In this document: positions 47,306-58,935 of the stretch, in pieces | How positions within the stretch are numbered: position 1 is the stretch's first letter | How the letters are laid out: each line of letters starts with the position of its first letter | Assembly (NCBI GenBank): GCA_021234155.1 | Contig: JAJEKV010000169.1 | Span: 1-64,000, forward strand | Length of the DNA stretch: 64,000 nt | Direction: 5' to 3' | From: Isoetes taiwanensis | Taxonomy: Eukaryota; Streptophyta; Lycopodiopsida; Isoetales; Isoetaceae | Notes under the pieces: generated by a model | What the model was told of the DNA's origin: nothing | The model's input: the letters and a program-made list of their open reading frames with translations, nothing else | Databases searched by the model: none | Position numbers and translations under genes: made by a program

Positions 47306-48309
47306 GTTAAGAACAATGCATAAATAGATAAAAATGAAGCAAAGTAACAGTATGCAGAGATTCAAAGGCAGTCTGGATAATACAAACTCCAAGTTGCTGC
47401 TGAAACATTTTTGAATTATTATAACTATGTTTAATAGGAAGGATGTATTCTACTATTTCTGAGTAGAATAAGAAAACAATTTCTAGACAACAGGGTTAAT
47501 TGCACATGGTAGAGCTCTTCTTCTTGCCTACAGTGGAGGCCAGTGGAGGTACCATAATTTAAGCTAGCTGCATCTGTACAGGCTAAGACCAAATGAGCAG
47601 GGGATTATGGAGATTTGGGCTAACTGCGCATCCGTAACAGTGTTATCTGCCTTTGCCTTTAATTACGCATTTGTAACAGATTTATCTGCCTTTTCCTTTT
47701 TAATCAACTTTAAAGCTATTAGTGGTGCAAAAGCCCTGTATTGTATTGGGAATCAAATGTTCTTTTAATTGACAATGCACCTTCTGTCTAAAATATATTA
47801 ACGATGTGATATGGAACATTTTTTTTTGTCAACATCCTTTTCCTCCGCCTTCCATGGTTTCTTTCAGAGCTTGAAAACGAAGAGTCTTTAGGCAGCGGCA
47901 TTACCAGCAAATTAGAAAATGTGTGCTGATGTTGGTGGCGTTTTACCAGGGTGACCAAAAAGCAAAGTTTTGCCAGTGACTTTCGACATTGGTGCAAGAT
48001 CCGTTTGTGCAGAACACGTATTGAAATAGCTCCAGCTTTGGCAGTGGCGATGGGCCCGCAGCGACTCAAAGCCTGCTGGAAAGACAAGCAAGCCCAAAGT
48101 GGTTCTCGCTATGGAATGTGCGTGCACACACGATGTGGACCGCTGCATACACCGAAGGAACGCTCGCCTTTGAAGCAAAGATTTGATGCTTGCTTCATGG
48201 CCAAGCTTTGGGATGCAGAGGCCCCATCCACATGTCAAGGTGGCAAATTATCGACAAAGCCAGGTTAATCCTATGCTCACGAGGGCCCACACCACTACCT
48301 GCGCACCCA
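47306..48309. other. Mostly unassigned; right part probably LINE
   Basis: The segment from about 47940 shares the GC-rich style of the LINE end that follows and may be its upstream coding part, but the match is too vague to state. Nothing is seen in 47306-47900. Confidence 0.35.
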
Positions 48310-48841
48310 TCTACCCATGAAAAAGCGCAGGGTGATTGCTTCCATTCGCCGCAGTGCACACCACCTCCGCATTGAGACAGGGAGATGGATTCGAGCCGCG
48401 TGAGGACCGAGTCCGCCGCCGCTGTCAACAGGGCGCCATTGAGGATGAAAGTCACGCCCTCGTGCCCGCCCAAAGGTACCCAAGATATCCGCTCGGTATG
48501 CTTTCGGTTAGTTGTGCCCCATCGGGCCTTGCATGAGCTATCGAGCACGACCTCTCAGAGGCTTGTTGGGATCAGACCTCCCAGGAGGTAATGGATACGC
48601 TGGACTCGCTTATGCCCCCGTCCGACATTAACCTCAAATTGCATTTGTGATTATGTATATAATCGTAGCAAAGATGTCAAAGATCCTTATTGCTACTAAG
48701 GTTTTTCCCGAAAACCCTTTCTGGCTGGGGTTTTTAATCCTCGGTAGTAATACCGCGCTTCTCTCTCTTTGTACTTGGGTCCCATAGGCCAGTTGGTCTC
48801 CGTGGATGATAAAATCATATTCTATTCTATTCTATTCATTC
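48310..48841 (+). mobile_element. LINE 3' end, same family as the LINE at 0.9-18 kb
   Basis: It encodes MKKRRVIASIRRSAHHLRIE and TGRWIRA, then (shifted) CQQGAIEDESHALV, the C-terminal part of ORF2, followed by a 3' untranslated region with the hairpin motif (48690-48750), TTTGTACTTGGGTCCCA and an ATTCT tail (about 48819-48838). The same order occurs on the minus strand at 886-1587. 5'-truncated; frame broken. Confidence 0.75.
48690..48750 (+). other. Conserved hairpin motif in the LINE 3' region, copy 3
   Basis: TTGCTAC (48690-48696) pairs with GTAGTAA (48744-48750) around GGTTTTTCCCGAAAACCC and GGGGTTTTTAATCC. The stem bases differ from those of the R1 copies although pairing is kept. Confidence 0.6.
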
Positions 48842-51418
48842 TATATGATGAAAGGTTTACAAGGACAATGCCATTTCAATTATTAAAAGGTACACACATC
48901 TTCAAAATTTTGAGTTTCTAATCGATGTATTGTCTAGCAGTAGCTTCAAGATTTGCCAGGAAATCAAAGTTTTTCTGTTTTTATTCTTAATCATACCTAC
49001 GCCATTGCTTTCTTCTTCCGTTGGTTGTTTTTGAATCAAGGTCAAACCCAAGCTCTCCTTGCTCAAGCACCTGCACAAGTTCTATTTTGTCCAGTCTTAC
49101 AATTTTCCTCTTACTTATTATCCATAGATATGATAAGTGTTAATTTTATTTTAGCTTTCCACTTCATTGTTTTGCTTCAAGATGCCTCGAAAATGCAATC
49201 TGATGTGCTATAGTTCTTTTTTTTTTTTTATCTTGATCCACTTGATTGTCATAGCAGGATTTCCTGCATTAGGTTTGACGTTGGCATCATCCATAAGATT
49301 TGAGTGCCTGCATTAGGTTTGACGTTGGCATCTTCCATAAGATTTGAGTGCATGACATCTCTACCATCATTTGGTCTCTAGCATCATTTGTAGTTCTGTA
49401 TTTTTGCAATTAGTATTTTATTAATATCCATCTCCAGTCTTTCTGACTCAGGTTTGGTGCAGATATTTTTGCATATTTTGGAGCAAGAGGGAGCTGCAGT
49501 ACAAAGTATATAATTATTGGAATAACGTTTTTGGGCTTTTACTCAATTTGGGCCTGAGGGTCCGAAATGGCTTGAATAAATATATATTTATTTATTTATT
49601 ATAGAGTTCTGCTACAATAGATCCGTTTTTTCCCAAATATGTATTATGCATGCTATAAAAGAGTCAAAGGCAATCTGTATGAGGGAACGCTATTGTTCCA
49701 AACGCTTTCTTCCAATTGCTCATACAATGGATGGCTTATTTATGTGTATTGCCAGCAGCATCTGGCCATTAGTCTCTTAAGGGGTTTTAGTTTTCCACAG
49801 ATCTTTACTTTCTGCCAAAGAAGAAGAATTATCTTCCACATATTGCCACTTCTTACCATAGCAGAAAAATTAACTCCAAAACTTATTTGATCTGAAACTA
49901 GATCTCGCTTCAGCAGCAAAAAGCTTCAGGCATGTTAGTTTTGCTTCTCCACTATAATAAATTGACATTGGATGCAGTTTTCCATATGTTACTCTTGCAA
50001 TAAATTCATTTTCCTGGCGAAGTAGCTGAGGAATGATTGAACGTGTTAGCAGTTAGAACTTGGAAGTGTGCAACCGATCATAACTGTTTCAAGTTGCTCC
50101 ATTTCAATCAATTGTTGTCCATTTCAACTAAACAAACTGTAGAACATACAATGCATTTGCTAGACTATTCTCTTTATAGCAAACATGGCAAACTTACATA
50201 TGAAGGTTTCTTTATAGCTTTATGCATCCTGAATTTGAATCACGCAGGATGCGAAACAATGAAACAATGATTTGGCCTAAGACTAGGCTATGTATATTGA
50301 GAGAGATCCCTAATTTTTTGTTTCAATGACCTCTCTTATTATTCTAGCGTTTATGCTAATGTACGTTATTATAATTATCGAAATTAAAACTTAACCTAGG
50401 CAAGAGTTCATGTAACGTATATGATGAACGTGTATATGATGAATATGACGACCACATATATTATTCAATCATTTTTGGGTTGTGACAATTTAATGATGTA
50501 TAAAAGCTTGTGCTAAAGAGTAGTCCTGTTGTAGTTTAGCGTTTTGAGAATTCATGGCCAATATTGTCAAACATAGCTCCAAAAATTCTATTGTCACACT
50601 TCAGCACTCAGGAAACTCATAGCCATCATGCAATATGTCATGGCAATGCTGGTATACATCGTTGTGTTGCCAAGCTGTTTGGCAAAATTGAGCACATGTT
50701 TGTGTAAATTTTTACTCGTCACAACATCAACACGCATATTTCAATTAGATTTTTGTGTATTACGTTGAATCAATATATAAATTGGTACATATCCTATTAT
50801 TTGCATATCTAATATTCAACTTCATTTACATGCATTTACCACACCATATGAGAAGGCCCACAGAAAGAAGTTCTGTAGAAAGATTTGTCTTATATAGCCC
50901 GACTTATGCATGGCGTTCAGTATGTTGTATTAGATAAATGTTGAATAAATGTATATATTTAATGATTTTATAATTGCATTATACTTAAACAAAGAAAAGT
51001 TGCAACCAACGTAACATATCGTATTACTTAGGGGTTGAAAAATAAACTAGATAAAACCATGCAATTTGGTGGAATAATGTGAATCATAAGGAAGACAAAC
51101 ACAACTAAAACCACCATGGCAGAATTCATAATAGGATAATCTCACATCAGAGGTCGATATGTGAACACAACTTATGTGCAATCCATATACGTACACTCCC
51201 ATAATTGCTATGGCAAAATGATCAATCTTACATCAGAAACATATACGAACACATGCTTCTACTTGTGTGTAGCCCATGTAAACACTTTCATCCTTATTAA
51301 CCCATATAAACACACTTCCATACTTATGCGCGGCACCGGGCACATGTTTACTAGTATGTTTCTATACAAATGAAAAAATAATCTTATAGGAAAAATGGAT
51401 TGCATTCAATCATGAGCT
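48842..51418. other. Unassigned DNA
   Basis: No gene recognised. It contains a short tandem repeat (49266-49352) and a TTTA run near 49580. Confidence 0.4.
49266..49352. repeat. Two-copy tandem repeat of about 47 bp
   Basis: CTGCATTAGGTTTGACGTTG ... ATAAGATTTGAGTG occurs twice in succession with one internal difference (ATCATCC against ATCTTCC). Confidence 0.85.
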
Positions 51419-51423
51419 ATAGT

Positions 51424-51518
51424 TTTTCCTCCCTCCCCCCCTCCCTCCCTCCCTCCCTCCCTACCTACCTACCTACCTACCTACCTACCTATCTATCTAT
51501 CTATCTATCTCCTCCCTA
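51424..51518. repeat. Compound tetranucleotide microsatellite
   Basis: CTCC repeats pass into CTAC repeats and then CTAT repeats, each about five to seven units, ending CTCCTCCCT. Confidence 0.95.
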
Positions 51519-52815
51519 AGTGTTAAAAATAGAAGCACTACACCTGAGCTTAAAAATATAGTCACATGTACAATGCAATGTCTCCACATATTTACACCGG
51601 GAAGTAATTGGACATAGTGAAAATTTGAAAGAATTGAATTGCTTCTTTGGCATGGCCATTTATGGAATTAATCAAGAGTTATGGTAGTCCATCCTTGTTG
51701 CACCTATTTTTCTTTAATATGACAAATGTTTTTTTTTTTTGCGGAGTTTGTTATGCGCTATCTAAGTATTTGCAAGGAGTTTTTGAATGTGATAAATGAG
51801 ATCTTATGCCATGTTTGAAATGTTGCATGTAGCTACAATTTTCTATGCATATCCTACAATTTGCTATGCAAAGTAATCAAACGTGCTTTTGACTTGTTTC
51901 AAATATAGTTTTTTTAACATAGTATTGTACCCTTTTTTCAAACATAGTTTTTTAACATAGTATTGTACCCTTTTCTCAAATATAGTTTTTTTTAACATAG
52001 TATTTTACTCCTTTTTTCAACCTTAATTAAATATTGGCATCCTTAGATAAATATCGCATGGGCTACAACCGAAAAGTTTGTATGGCCATACTTTAGGATC
52101 AAAGAAGTGAGGCCATATATTCTACTGGGTAAAATGAGTTATGCCTTCTATTCGCATAGGGATCCACACCCTACTATTTTCCTATATATTCTTCTATGTT
52201 ATGTTGAATATATTTCCATTAAACCTCTAAACAATGTTTTATGTATTGGGGAATGGAAGGGGGGAGCCCCTTTCCGGCTTGGAAGGGGGGGCCCCCGACC
52301 GGCGGCTTTCATTCCCTAACAAAATGGAAGTTGGGGAAACCGATTTTGACAATGTTTTTTTCAATGGAGCTCAGCTATGGCACAAGGGAATCGCCCTCGG
52401 GTAACCAAGCAACGAAAAAGATGAGGCAGATAGGAGCTCCAGCTGTGGAATCACCATAGCCAGGATCTTTTCGCTTTGCTTTTCAAAAGCTTCTGATTTG
52501 TTTTCTAATCCCCCTTTCTGCTCTCAAAGCTTTTTGATAGTGGAGCAAGCTTTCTGCTCTTTTTTTTCAGAGCTTTGAAGGTTTTTCAGGAAGGGGGCAC
52601 TACCAAGAGCTCTGTTTTTTCAGGAAGGGGAACGTATGATATATTTAGTAAAATCTGGACTTATTCATATTAAATAAATAGCACTCCAAGATGCGATTAT
52701 AAGACTATAGTATTGTTTAATCTTTCTTGATTTTAATAATTCTTACAAGTTTTAACTATATAAGTTTATCTTTAAATTAAAAATATAATAGTTATCAAAG
52801 CATAAAATTACTTTC
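51519..52815. other. Unassigned DNA with a tandem repeat
   Basis: AT-rich apart from a GC-rich pocket at 52250-52310. No gene is recognised; a three-copy repeat lies at 51895-52021. Confidence 0.4.
51895..52021. repeat. Three-copy tandem repeat of about 40 bp
   Basis: CAAATATAGTTTTTTTAACA then TAGTATTGTACCCTTTTTT is repeated three times with small changes. Confidence 0.85.
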
Positions 52816-52819
52816 TACA

Positions 52820-53375
52820 CTACTTTTCACTTGAATCTATTTATAATTACACATTTCGAGAATATATAATTTCAATTTTCAGTGATTTAACAAATTTAAA
52901 ATTTAGCAATCAGGATACTATGTATATGAAACCTGATAGCTTGATAAGCGATTGACTTAATACTACTATGAGGATTTGACAATTTACAAACTCTTAGCCA
53001 TCTTAAAAATAATTTAAGAAGAGTTTCAAATTAAAGTTAATTAAATGATAAACTTTTATTTTCGTTTATTATTGTTAAAATTTGGGATTAAATTATTTTT
53101 TTTAATAATTTTATAAGTTACTTCATCAATAATAAACTTTCCAACCTAAAGTTTCATCGTATATGGTTCTTCCTATAAAAAAATTAATTTTAAATCGATT
53201 GGAGTGAAAATTAATGTAGAAATTAATTCTATACTGTAATAGCCATCATAATTTTAATTTAAAAACAAACTGATGAAATTATAAAAATAAATAAGAACTA
53301 AAATACATATAATTTTATCGTGGCATCTTGAAGGCTATCTATTAGATTTGAATAAGCCCAAGTTTTGTTAAATAT
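52820..53375. repeat. AT-rich duplicated repeat, copy 1
   Basis: TTTTCACTTGAATCTATTTA ... GATAAGCGATTGACTTAA ... TCTATTAGATTTGAATAAG. The same landmarks in the same order occur at 53745-54800. Copies are diverged by small indels; no coding content. Confidence 0.7.
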
Positions 53376-53489
53376 GTCATCTTTCTTGCTTGTAAAGGCA
53401 AACAGGAAGAAAACAAAAGCAGAAGCTTCAAATATTAATGCATGTGCACAAGTTATATATAGAGAACAGGAATGAAATGACATATCAGT

Positions 53490-53740
53490 ATATGACTTTG
53501 ATGCAATTGGTATTCCTGGAGGAGTTGTTGGTCTTGGGAAGTATGGAAATATGCTTGCAGAGGGATTTCTAGGCACAAAGATAGCTTTAAAAACATTTGA
53601 TGCATGTGAAGGCTTGTCTTTGAAGTCTTTTATATCAGAGCAAGTTGCATATCAGTGACTGCAAACTTTACAAGGAGTTTGCATCCCTCGCTTATTGTTT
53701 GTGGGGAGATTATCGCACATGTCAATGGTTTATCTTGCTT
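53490..53740 (+). pseudogene. Protein-kinase-like N-lobe fragment
   Basis: The plus strand encodes GIPGGVVGLGKYGNMLAEGF then LGTKIALKTFDACEGLSLKS and FISEQVAYQ, and after a stop LQTLQGVCIPRLLFVG. This resembles a kinase glycine loop, the strand-3 lysine (IALK) and the E..AY..L..LQG..IP.LL.G helix region. Only the N-lobe is visible, with no catalytic loop. It lies between the two AT-rich repeat copies and is probably an old insertion or captured scrap. Confidence 0.45.
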
Positions 53741-53744
53741 TTCA

Positions 53745-54800
53745 AACTAATTTTCACTTGAATCTATTCAAAATTAGACATTTCAAGAATATAAAATTTT
53801 AATTTTCAGTGAATTAACAAATGTAAAGTTTGGCAATCCTGGTAATTTGTAAATGAAATCTAATGGTTCGATAAGCGATTGACTTAAAGCTGTTATGAGA
53901 ATTTTTCAATTTACAAATTTTTATACTTTTAAAAACACCTTTAAGAAAAGCTTTAGGCCAAAATGAAGTAAATTATAAAGTTAATATTTTAATAATAACT
54001 TGAATAATTTATTATTAATGAAGGAAAATATATTATATCTAAGTTACAGTCTTCTGTTTTGTGCTTTGTGCTGAGATGATAATAACCTTGAAGGCCCATA
54101 ATTCATAGTTCTTGCAGCTGGAAAATGCAAACTTTCTTGAGAAATCCACGAGCAATGCTATTTTTCTTGAAAAATCCACTAGAAAGTACTGCATCCAAGA
54201 CGCGTTACCCTGGGGTTCGTGGAACAACATCAAATCCTTAGAATTGCTTTGCTGATCTAATCTCTTCAATCTCTTGGTTAGATCCGCAAACAGAGTTTCG
54301 CGGGGAATGCTTCTCCACGTGGCGAAAGATGAGCATTCGGCACAAAAAATTTTTGTTACGACCAGGGTTCGTGGAACATATTGTTGCAGACGAATGTATG
54401 ATTTGTAAGTTTTGTAGTGGCTATAATATTAAAATTAAGTTCTAATTGCTATAGTCGAATCTCACCCTTAATCAATAATAAATTATAGAATTTTTTTAAA
54501 CATAAGCATAATCATTTTAATTAATTCTAAATCTAAAACTTTCTTTAAATATTTTAAAAGAATAACCTTTTAATTATACAGAGTTTATTTTTGATGAAAA
54601 TATAATTCTAAATAAATAAAAGTGAAAATAAATTTTGAAAGCAATTTTATATACTTTAGTAGCAACCATCATACCTTTAATTTACAGATAGACAAAACAA
54701 ATGATTAAAATTAACAAGAGTTAAAAAAAACTGTTAATCATACCATGATATCCTTGAAGTATATCTATTAGATTTGAATAAGTCTAAATTTTATTAAATA
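53745..54800. repeat. AT-rich duplicated repeat, copy 2
   Basis: Second, longer copy of the repeat at 52820-53375, with insertions (54040-54440 has no counterpart). Both copies end at CTTGAAG..TATCTATTAGATTTGAATAAG. Confidence 0.65.
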
Positions 54801-54827
54801 CACCATAGCGCTGTGCTTTTCACACAC

Positions 54828-55326
54828 AACACACAACTACCATTAACACACAACTCCCATTAATATTATTAACATAAACCATTGCATTTAACACATTTAA
54901 ATTAAAACCCCCCTTAAACCCCCTTTGGTTTGGGTGCATATTCACACGGGGGGTTACTCCGGGCAATGAGGGCTGTCAGATGGACATATTTGCCCTTTAT
55001 TCCAAGATCTGGACCATACACAGCGATCCTCGTTTGTGGGGTATGCATGTACAAGTTTTTGTATACTGTATATTAAGGTTTGCAAAATACTATAAGGATT
55101 GAGAGAATGTACTTAATGGTGTTAATTTTGTACATGTATTGTAAACATATTTTTGGGGCTCTCGCTGCCCTACGTAACCCCCCATGTGAATATGCACCCA
55201 AGCCAAAGGGGGTTTAAGGGGGATTTTAATTTAAATGTGTTAAATGCAATGGTTTATGTTAATAATATTAATGGTAGTTGTGTGTTGATTGTTATATTAA
55301 AAAAAAATTTGGGCCCTTCGGGCCCT
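54828..55326. mobile_element. Foldback (MITE-like) element with terminal hairpin, copy 1
   Basis: Long inverted repeats of about 120 bp: CAACACACAACTACCATTAA at the left and TTAATGGTAGTTGTGTGTTG at 55268-55288, continuing inward to GGGTGCATATTCACA and TGTGAATATGCACCC. A 220-bp spacer follows the arms. To the right of the arm comes AAATTTGGGCCCTTCGGGCC (hairpin 55311-55325) and CTAACTAA. Copy 2 at 57140-57505 carries the same hairpin, so it belongs to the element. Confidence 0.8.
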
Positions 55327-56451
55327 AACTAAAGCAGAAAGAAAATGGGAAAATCTTCCACCAAACGGAGAAATGAAGAAACATCCATTCAGCACTATTA
55401 CAAGTTCAAACACCATATATATTAATTCTTGCTCAACAAGCAATAGAATGTGAAAAAACATATCTCATAGAAATCTTTGCATTTCCACACAACAATAAAC
55501 AATTGTGTGTGTTGTGGTGGCACACTCGCTCCATGGTAAAAGGTGCAGGTCGTTGTAGAAGCTTGCCACTGTTAACCATTTTGCTCCACCATTTTGCTCC
55601 ACTATTTTGTGCTGAAGCAATTTTTCTTTGTCCAGTTTTTACGGCCACAAAATCCCCTGTGTTTCTATGTTTGTGCCAAGCCTAAAAAATAGAAAAATTT
55701 CAGTAGTAAGAAGGTCCTTTTCTTTCTAGGGGAAAATTGACTGTGGCAATCAGTTTGGACCAAAAAGGCGCTTGATTGGTAATGGCATATATGTCAAAGC
55801 ATCGTTTCAGAATTATTTTAAAAAATTGCAACTTGCAAAATAGCAGTTGTGATATGCTGCAGCATACAATGTACAGAGGCAAAAACACCCTAAAAAGTGG
55901 CCAGAGAGGAAACATTAAGATCCTATGCAACTTAAATTCACATTCTCCACATCTTACCGGGCCATTGTCCCTGCTCATAGTAACAAATGCGCACACTTTT
56001 TGCACCACTAGCAACAAAGAAATTTGTTCTCCGGAAAGAGGAAAATAAAAGAGACAATAGAAAATTATAACAATAACCGCTCTAACAGACCAATATTTGG
56101 TATATGTTTCATGCATGGATAAATCAAGATTTCATGAGCATGTTACACGCAAATGCAGCTGCAAACATGTGCACGCAGATACCTATTAGAGATAGATTAG
56201 AAATGAAATACCTTTTGGACTCCATTTCACAGAAATAGCTGCACGATTAAGCCGTAAAATGACAAGTGTTGCCTGCCAATCATTCTTCTCTAGGTTCCAA
56301 ATATACCTGACAGAAGTGCAGCTGTGTTACTATCCAAGCCAAAATCAATAGCCACATTGTCATGACATATTCGACTCTCTCATTGCCTAATGAAGTCCAG
56401 TCCTTTCAAATTTATATTAGCTGAGAAAACTATATCCAACAGATTCGACCA
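55327..56451. other. Unassigned DNA; possible NFU downstream region
   Basis: No further exon of the NFU-like gene (expected to carry the CxxC motif) could be recognised on the minus strand here. Confidence 0.4.
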
Positions 56452-56584
56452 TCAATATGACCATCAATTTCGTGCAATGCTACATTCCCTCCATCAGACA
56501 TTAAGTAGGGTCTCACTTCATCAAGAACCATCTCCACATTTTCTTCTGTCAACGGCAAGCCATCATCTGTTTCGTCCAGGAGTT
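56452..56584 (-). CDS. NifU-like (NFU) protein, one exon
   Basis: NFU proteins are iron-sulphur scaffold or carrier proteins of plastids or mitochondria. The minus-strand exon starts after CTTGCAG and encodes [20 protein letters not shown] and [20 protein letters not shown], an almost invariant block of plant plastid-type NFU1/2/3 at the start of the first NifU domain. The downstream exon with the metal-binding CGSCPSS motif and the transit-peptide exon were not found, so this is a partial gene or isolated exon. The exon itself is unbroken. The donor is uncertain: the frame runs on as [10 protein letters not shown] to a stop. Confidence 0.65.
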
Positions 56585-56619
56585 CTGCAAGGAACATCAA
56601 AGGCATTAGGTTTGACATG

Positions 56620-57000
56620 TCGGCAGGTCATACAACGAAAAGGCTACTACAATAGAATGATGCGCAGAACCAGAAGTAACCAAATAGATCTTAATGGCGT
56701 CGTCTACAGGAGGCAATCCTCTAGGTATGCCAGAAAATCTATCTTCTGGTGCTAATGGAAGCAGAATGAGTCTGGAAGTCGCCATTACTTCTAAATTTTT
56801 TGCAACTACGCTAAGCTAATGGTCTTGAATCTTACATCGAGCCTCTATGCCTGTAATCTTATCTTGCTAATCCCTGTTGTTGCAGATTTGCAAGCCCTAT
56901 TTCCTGCCCTAAAATGCTATCCACGAGGCTTGCATGTTCAGTCCCTAAAATAAAAAGAGGGCTTTTGTTGTGAGCCCTTGGATGTTGGACCATTCAAAAA
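56620..57000. other. Unassigned DNA between NFU exon and repeat
   Basis: If the NFU gene is real, this is intron on the minus strand. No second exon is visible. Confidence 0.35.
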
Positions 57001-57140
57001 AAAAAGCTAAATCAACGACTAAGAAATGGTGCACTCTAGATGTACGCATTAGTACATCCATTCGAATACGCCATGAAATCTTAGGAAAACCTTTGTGAAA
57101 AGCGTACAAAAACACAAAGAAAACCCCCTGTTATTATGCT
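57000..57140. repeat. Dispersed repeat, copy 1 of 2 flanking the xylulokinase piece
   Basis: AAATCAACG.CTAA ... GGTGCACTCTAGA ... CCCCTGTTAT.ATGCTA matches 59517-59665 in the same orientation. Confidence 0.65.
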
Positions 57141-57505
57141 ACATATTCACACAAAGAGAGCCTTCGGATGGGCATATTTGCCCTTTATTCCAAGATCTGG
57201 ACCATACATAGCGATCCTCGTTTGTGGGGTATGCATGTACAAGTTTTTGTATACTGTATATTAAGGTTTGTAAAATACTATAAGGTTTGAGACAATGTAC
57301 TTAATGGTGTTAATTTTGTACATGTATTGTACATTTTTTGAGGCTCTCGCTGCCCCCACGAACCCCCGGTGAATATGCACCCAAACCAAAGGGGTTTAAG
57401 GGGATTTTAATTTAAATGTGTCAAATGCAATGGTTTGTGTTAATAATGTTAGTTATATGTTAATAGTTTGTGTTAACTAAAAAAATTTGGCCTTTCGGGC
57501 CTTAA
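57140..57505. mobile_element. Foldback element, copy 2, left arm truncated
   Basis: From TTTGCCCTTTATTCCAAG to GGGTTTAAGGGGATTTTAA it is closely alike to copy 1 and ends with the hairpin GGCCTTTCGGGCC. The left arm is missing up to ACATATTCACAC. Confidence 0.8.
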
Positions 57506-58133
57506 AGATGGTGTAGGGGTGTAGATATAGACAATTTAAGTAGTTGCAATGACCTTACTAGAAATAAAGGGCATGTTTCTACCATCACTAGTCTCATTGA
57601 CCAAATTTAGGTCGGGCAGAATATGCAAAGCTAGAACCATATGGAGGTAGTAGGAAAAAGATATTGCAAATATTCAAAGTAAAATTTCTCTAAAGAGGAG
57701 CAATAGAATTATAAATAATCACCATAAATGAGATAATAGAATTTTCTATTCCAGCATTTCCATGTGTGATAGTGGCTGGATTATAATATAATATGCCTCT
57801 GCCCTATTCATGAGTGACTTGCCAAGCCCGATTCCTTCAGAAGAAGATACAACAACCAGATACTATACGGATCTTGCACCTGTGGATGATGGCAATACAC
57901 CTTCCATTTCTGCTTCAATTAGCGGGGACCGACCAAACCTTTGAAAAGTACAAATAATGTCCCCTGCAATAGAACATGGAAAGGACCTAAAGATAACGAA
58001 AGAGAACCCCGCAATGGTAAGTATAATCACTAAAAAGCATATAAATTTAGAGACCTGATTTTATGAAATGCTTAATGCTCACATCTTTCTTTTAAGAGAA
58101 AAAATCATTAACCTCCGTTTTAGTGGATCGATC
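57506..58133. other. Region upstream of the xylulokinase piece
   Basis: No gene is recognised; would include the xylulokinase promoter if the gene is real. No clear TATA box was singled out. Confidence 0.35.
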
Positions 58134-58935
58134 ATGTCCCCAATTCCGTCGGATGCACTTTTCCTTGGGCTGGACTCTTCAACACAGTAAGCAAATCTTT
58201 CTTCCTTGCACACGTATTCATGGATTTTAAACAAATGATTTAATGGCAAATCACTCAAAGCAGCTTATCATTGATGCCGGTCTTAGGATACATGGCTCAA
58301 AACAAGACATTTTGACACGTAATTACCTCATTACAACACAAAAGGGGGTGCTGACAGAGGGCTCTGTGGTGAAGGCAGAGTTACAGCACCTCCTCTTATG
58401 TGGGTGGCAGCTCTAGAGCTTGTGTTAGACAAGTTACAGAGAGCATCTTTTCCGCTAAGAAAGATAAGGGCTATTTCAGGTAGTGGACAACAACATGGGA
58501 GTGTTTATTGGAAGCAAGGCGCTCTGAAAGACCTCAAGGAATTAAAACATTCCGATAGTCTTGTTCACCAATTTCGTGGATGCATTTTCACCAATAACTC
58601 ACCTATATGGATGGATAGCAAGACCCGCGCTCAATGTAGAGCCATTGAAGTTGCATTGGGAGGAGCTTGAGGTTGCCAAACTCACATGTGATTTAGAGCA
58701 TATGAAGGTTTCACCGTCCCCGTGATAAGGAAAATATTTGAGAAACAACCGAAACTTACCATATCAATGAGAGGATATCTTTAGTAAGTTCTTTTATGGC
58801 ATCTCTTTGCTTGGAGATTATGTCGACATTGATTATGCCGATGGAGCTGGCATGAATCGATGGATTTCGATTTCCCAAAAAGATTTGGTCCGATAAAAGC
58901 TCTTCCATTTAAACCGTAAAAGGGTTGCGGGGCAT
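58134..58935 (+). pseudogene. Xylulokinase (XK) gene, 5' exons, apparently broken
   Basis: Xylulokinase phosphorylates D-xylulose (FGGY kinase family). Exon 1 (58134-58186, start ATG at 58134) encodes MSPIPSDALFLGLDSSTQ, the first phosphate-binding strand, followed by donor GTAAGC. The next coding stretch reads SLKA near 58252, DAGLRIHGSKQ, HFDT, LPHYNTKGGADRGLCGEGRV, APPLMWVAALELVLDKLQ, ISGSGQQHGSVYWKQG, SPIWMDSKTRAQCRAIEVAL, then RAYEGFTVPVIRKIFEKQP, ERISLVSSFMASL and GDYVDIDYADGAGMN. This is the order of plant cytosolic XK (SGSGQQHGSVYW and SPIWMDSST are family blocks). At least four apparent lesions exist, and the expected RFTGPQIRK appears as GFTVPVIRK. Several lesions lie where CAG or CTG is expected (a TAA in HFDT-LPHY, ACCGT for ACTGGT, CCCGTG for CCCAG), so they may be consensus errors. 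The C-terminal half (ATP-binding) was not found. Confidence 0.75.
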
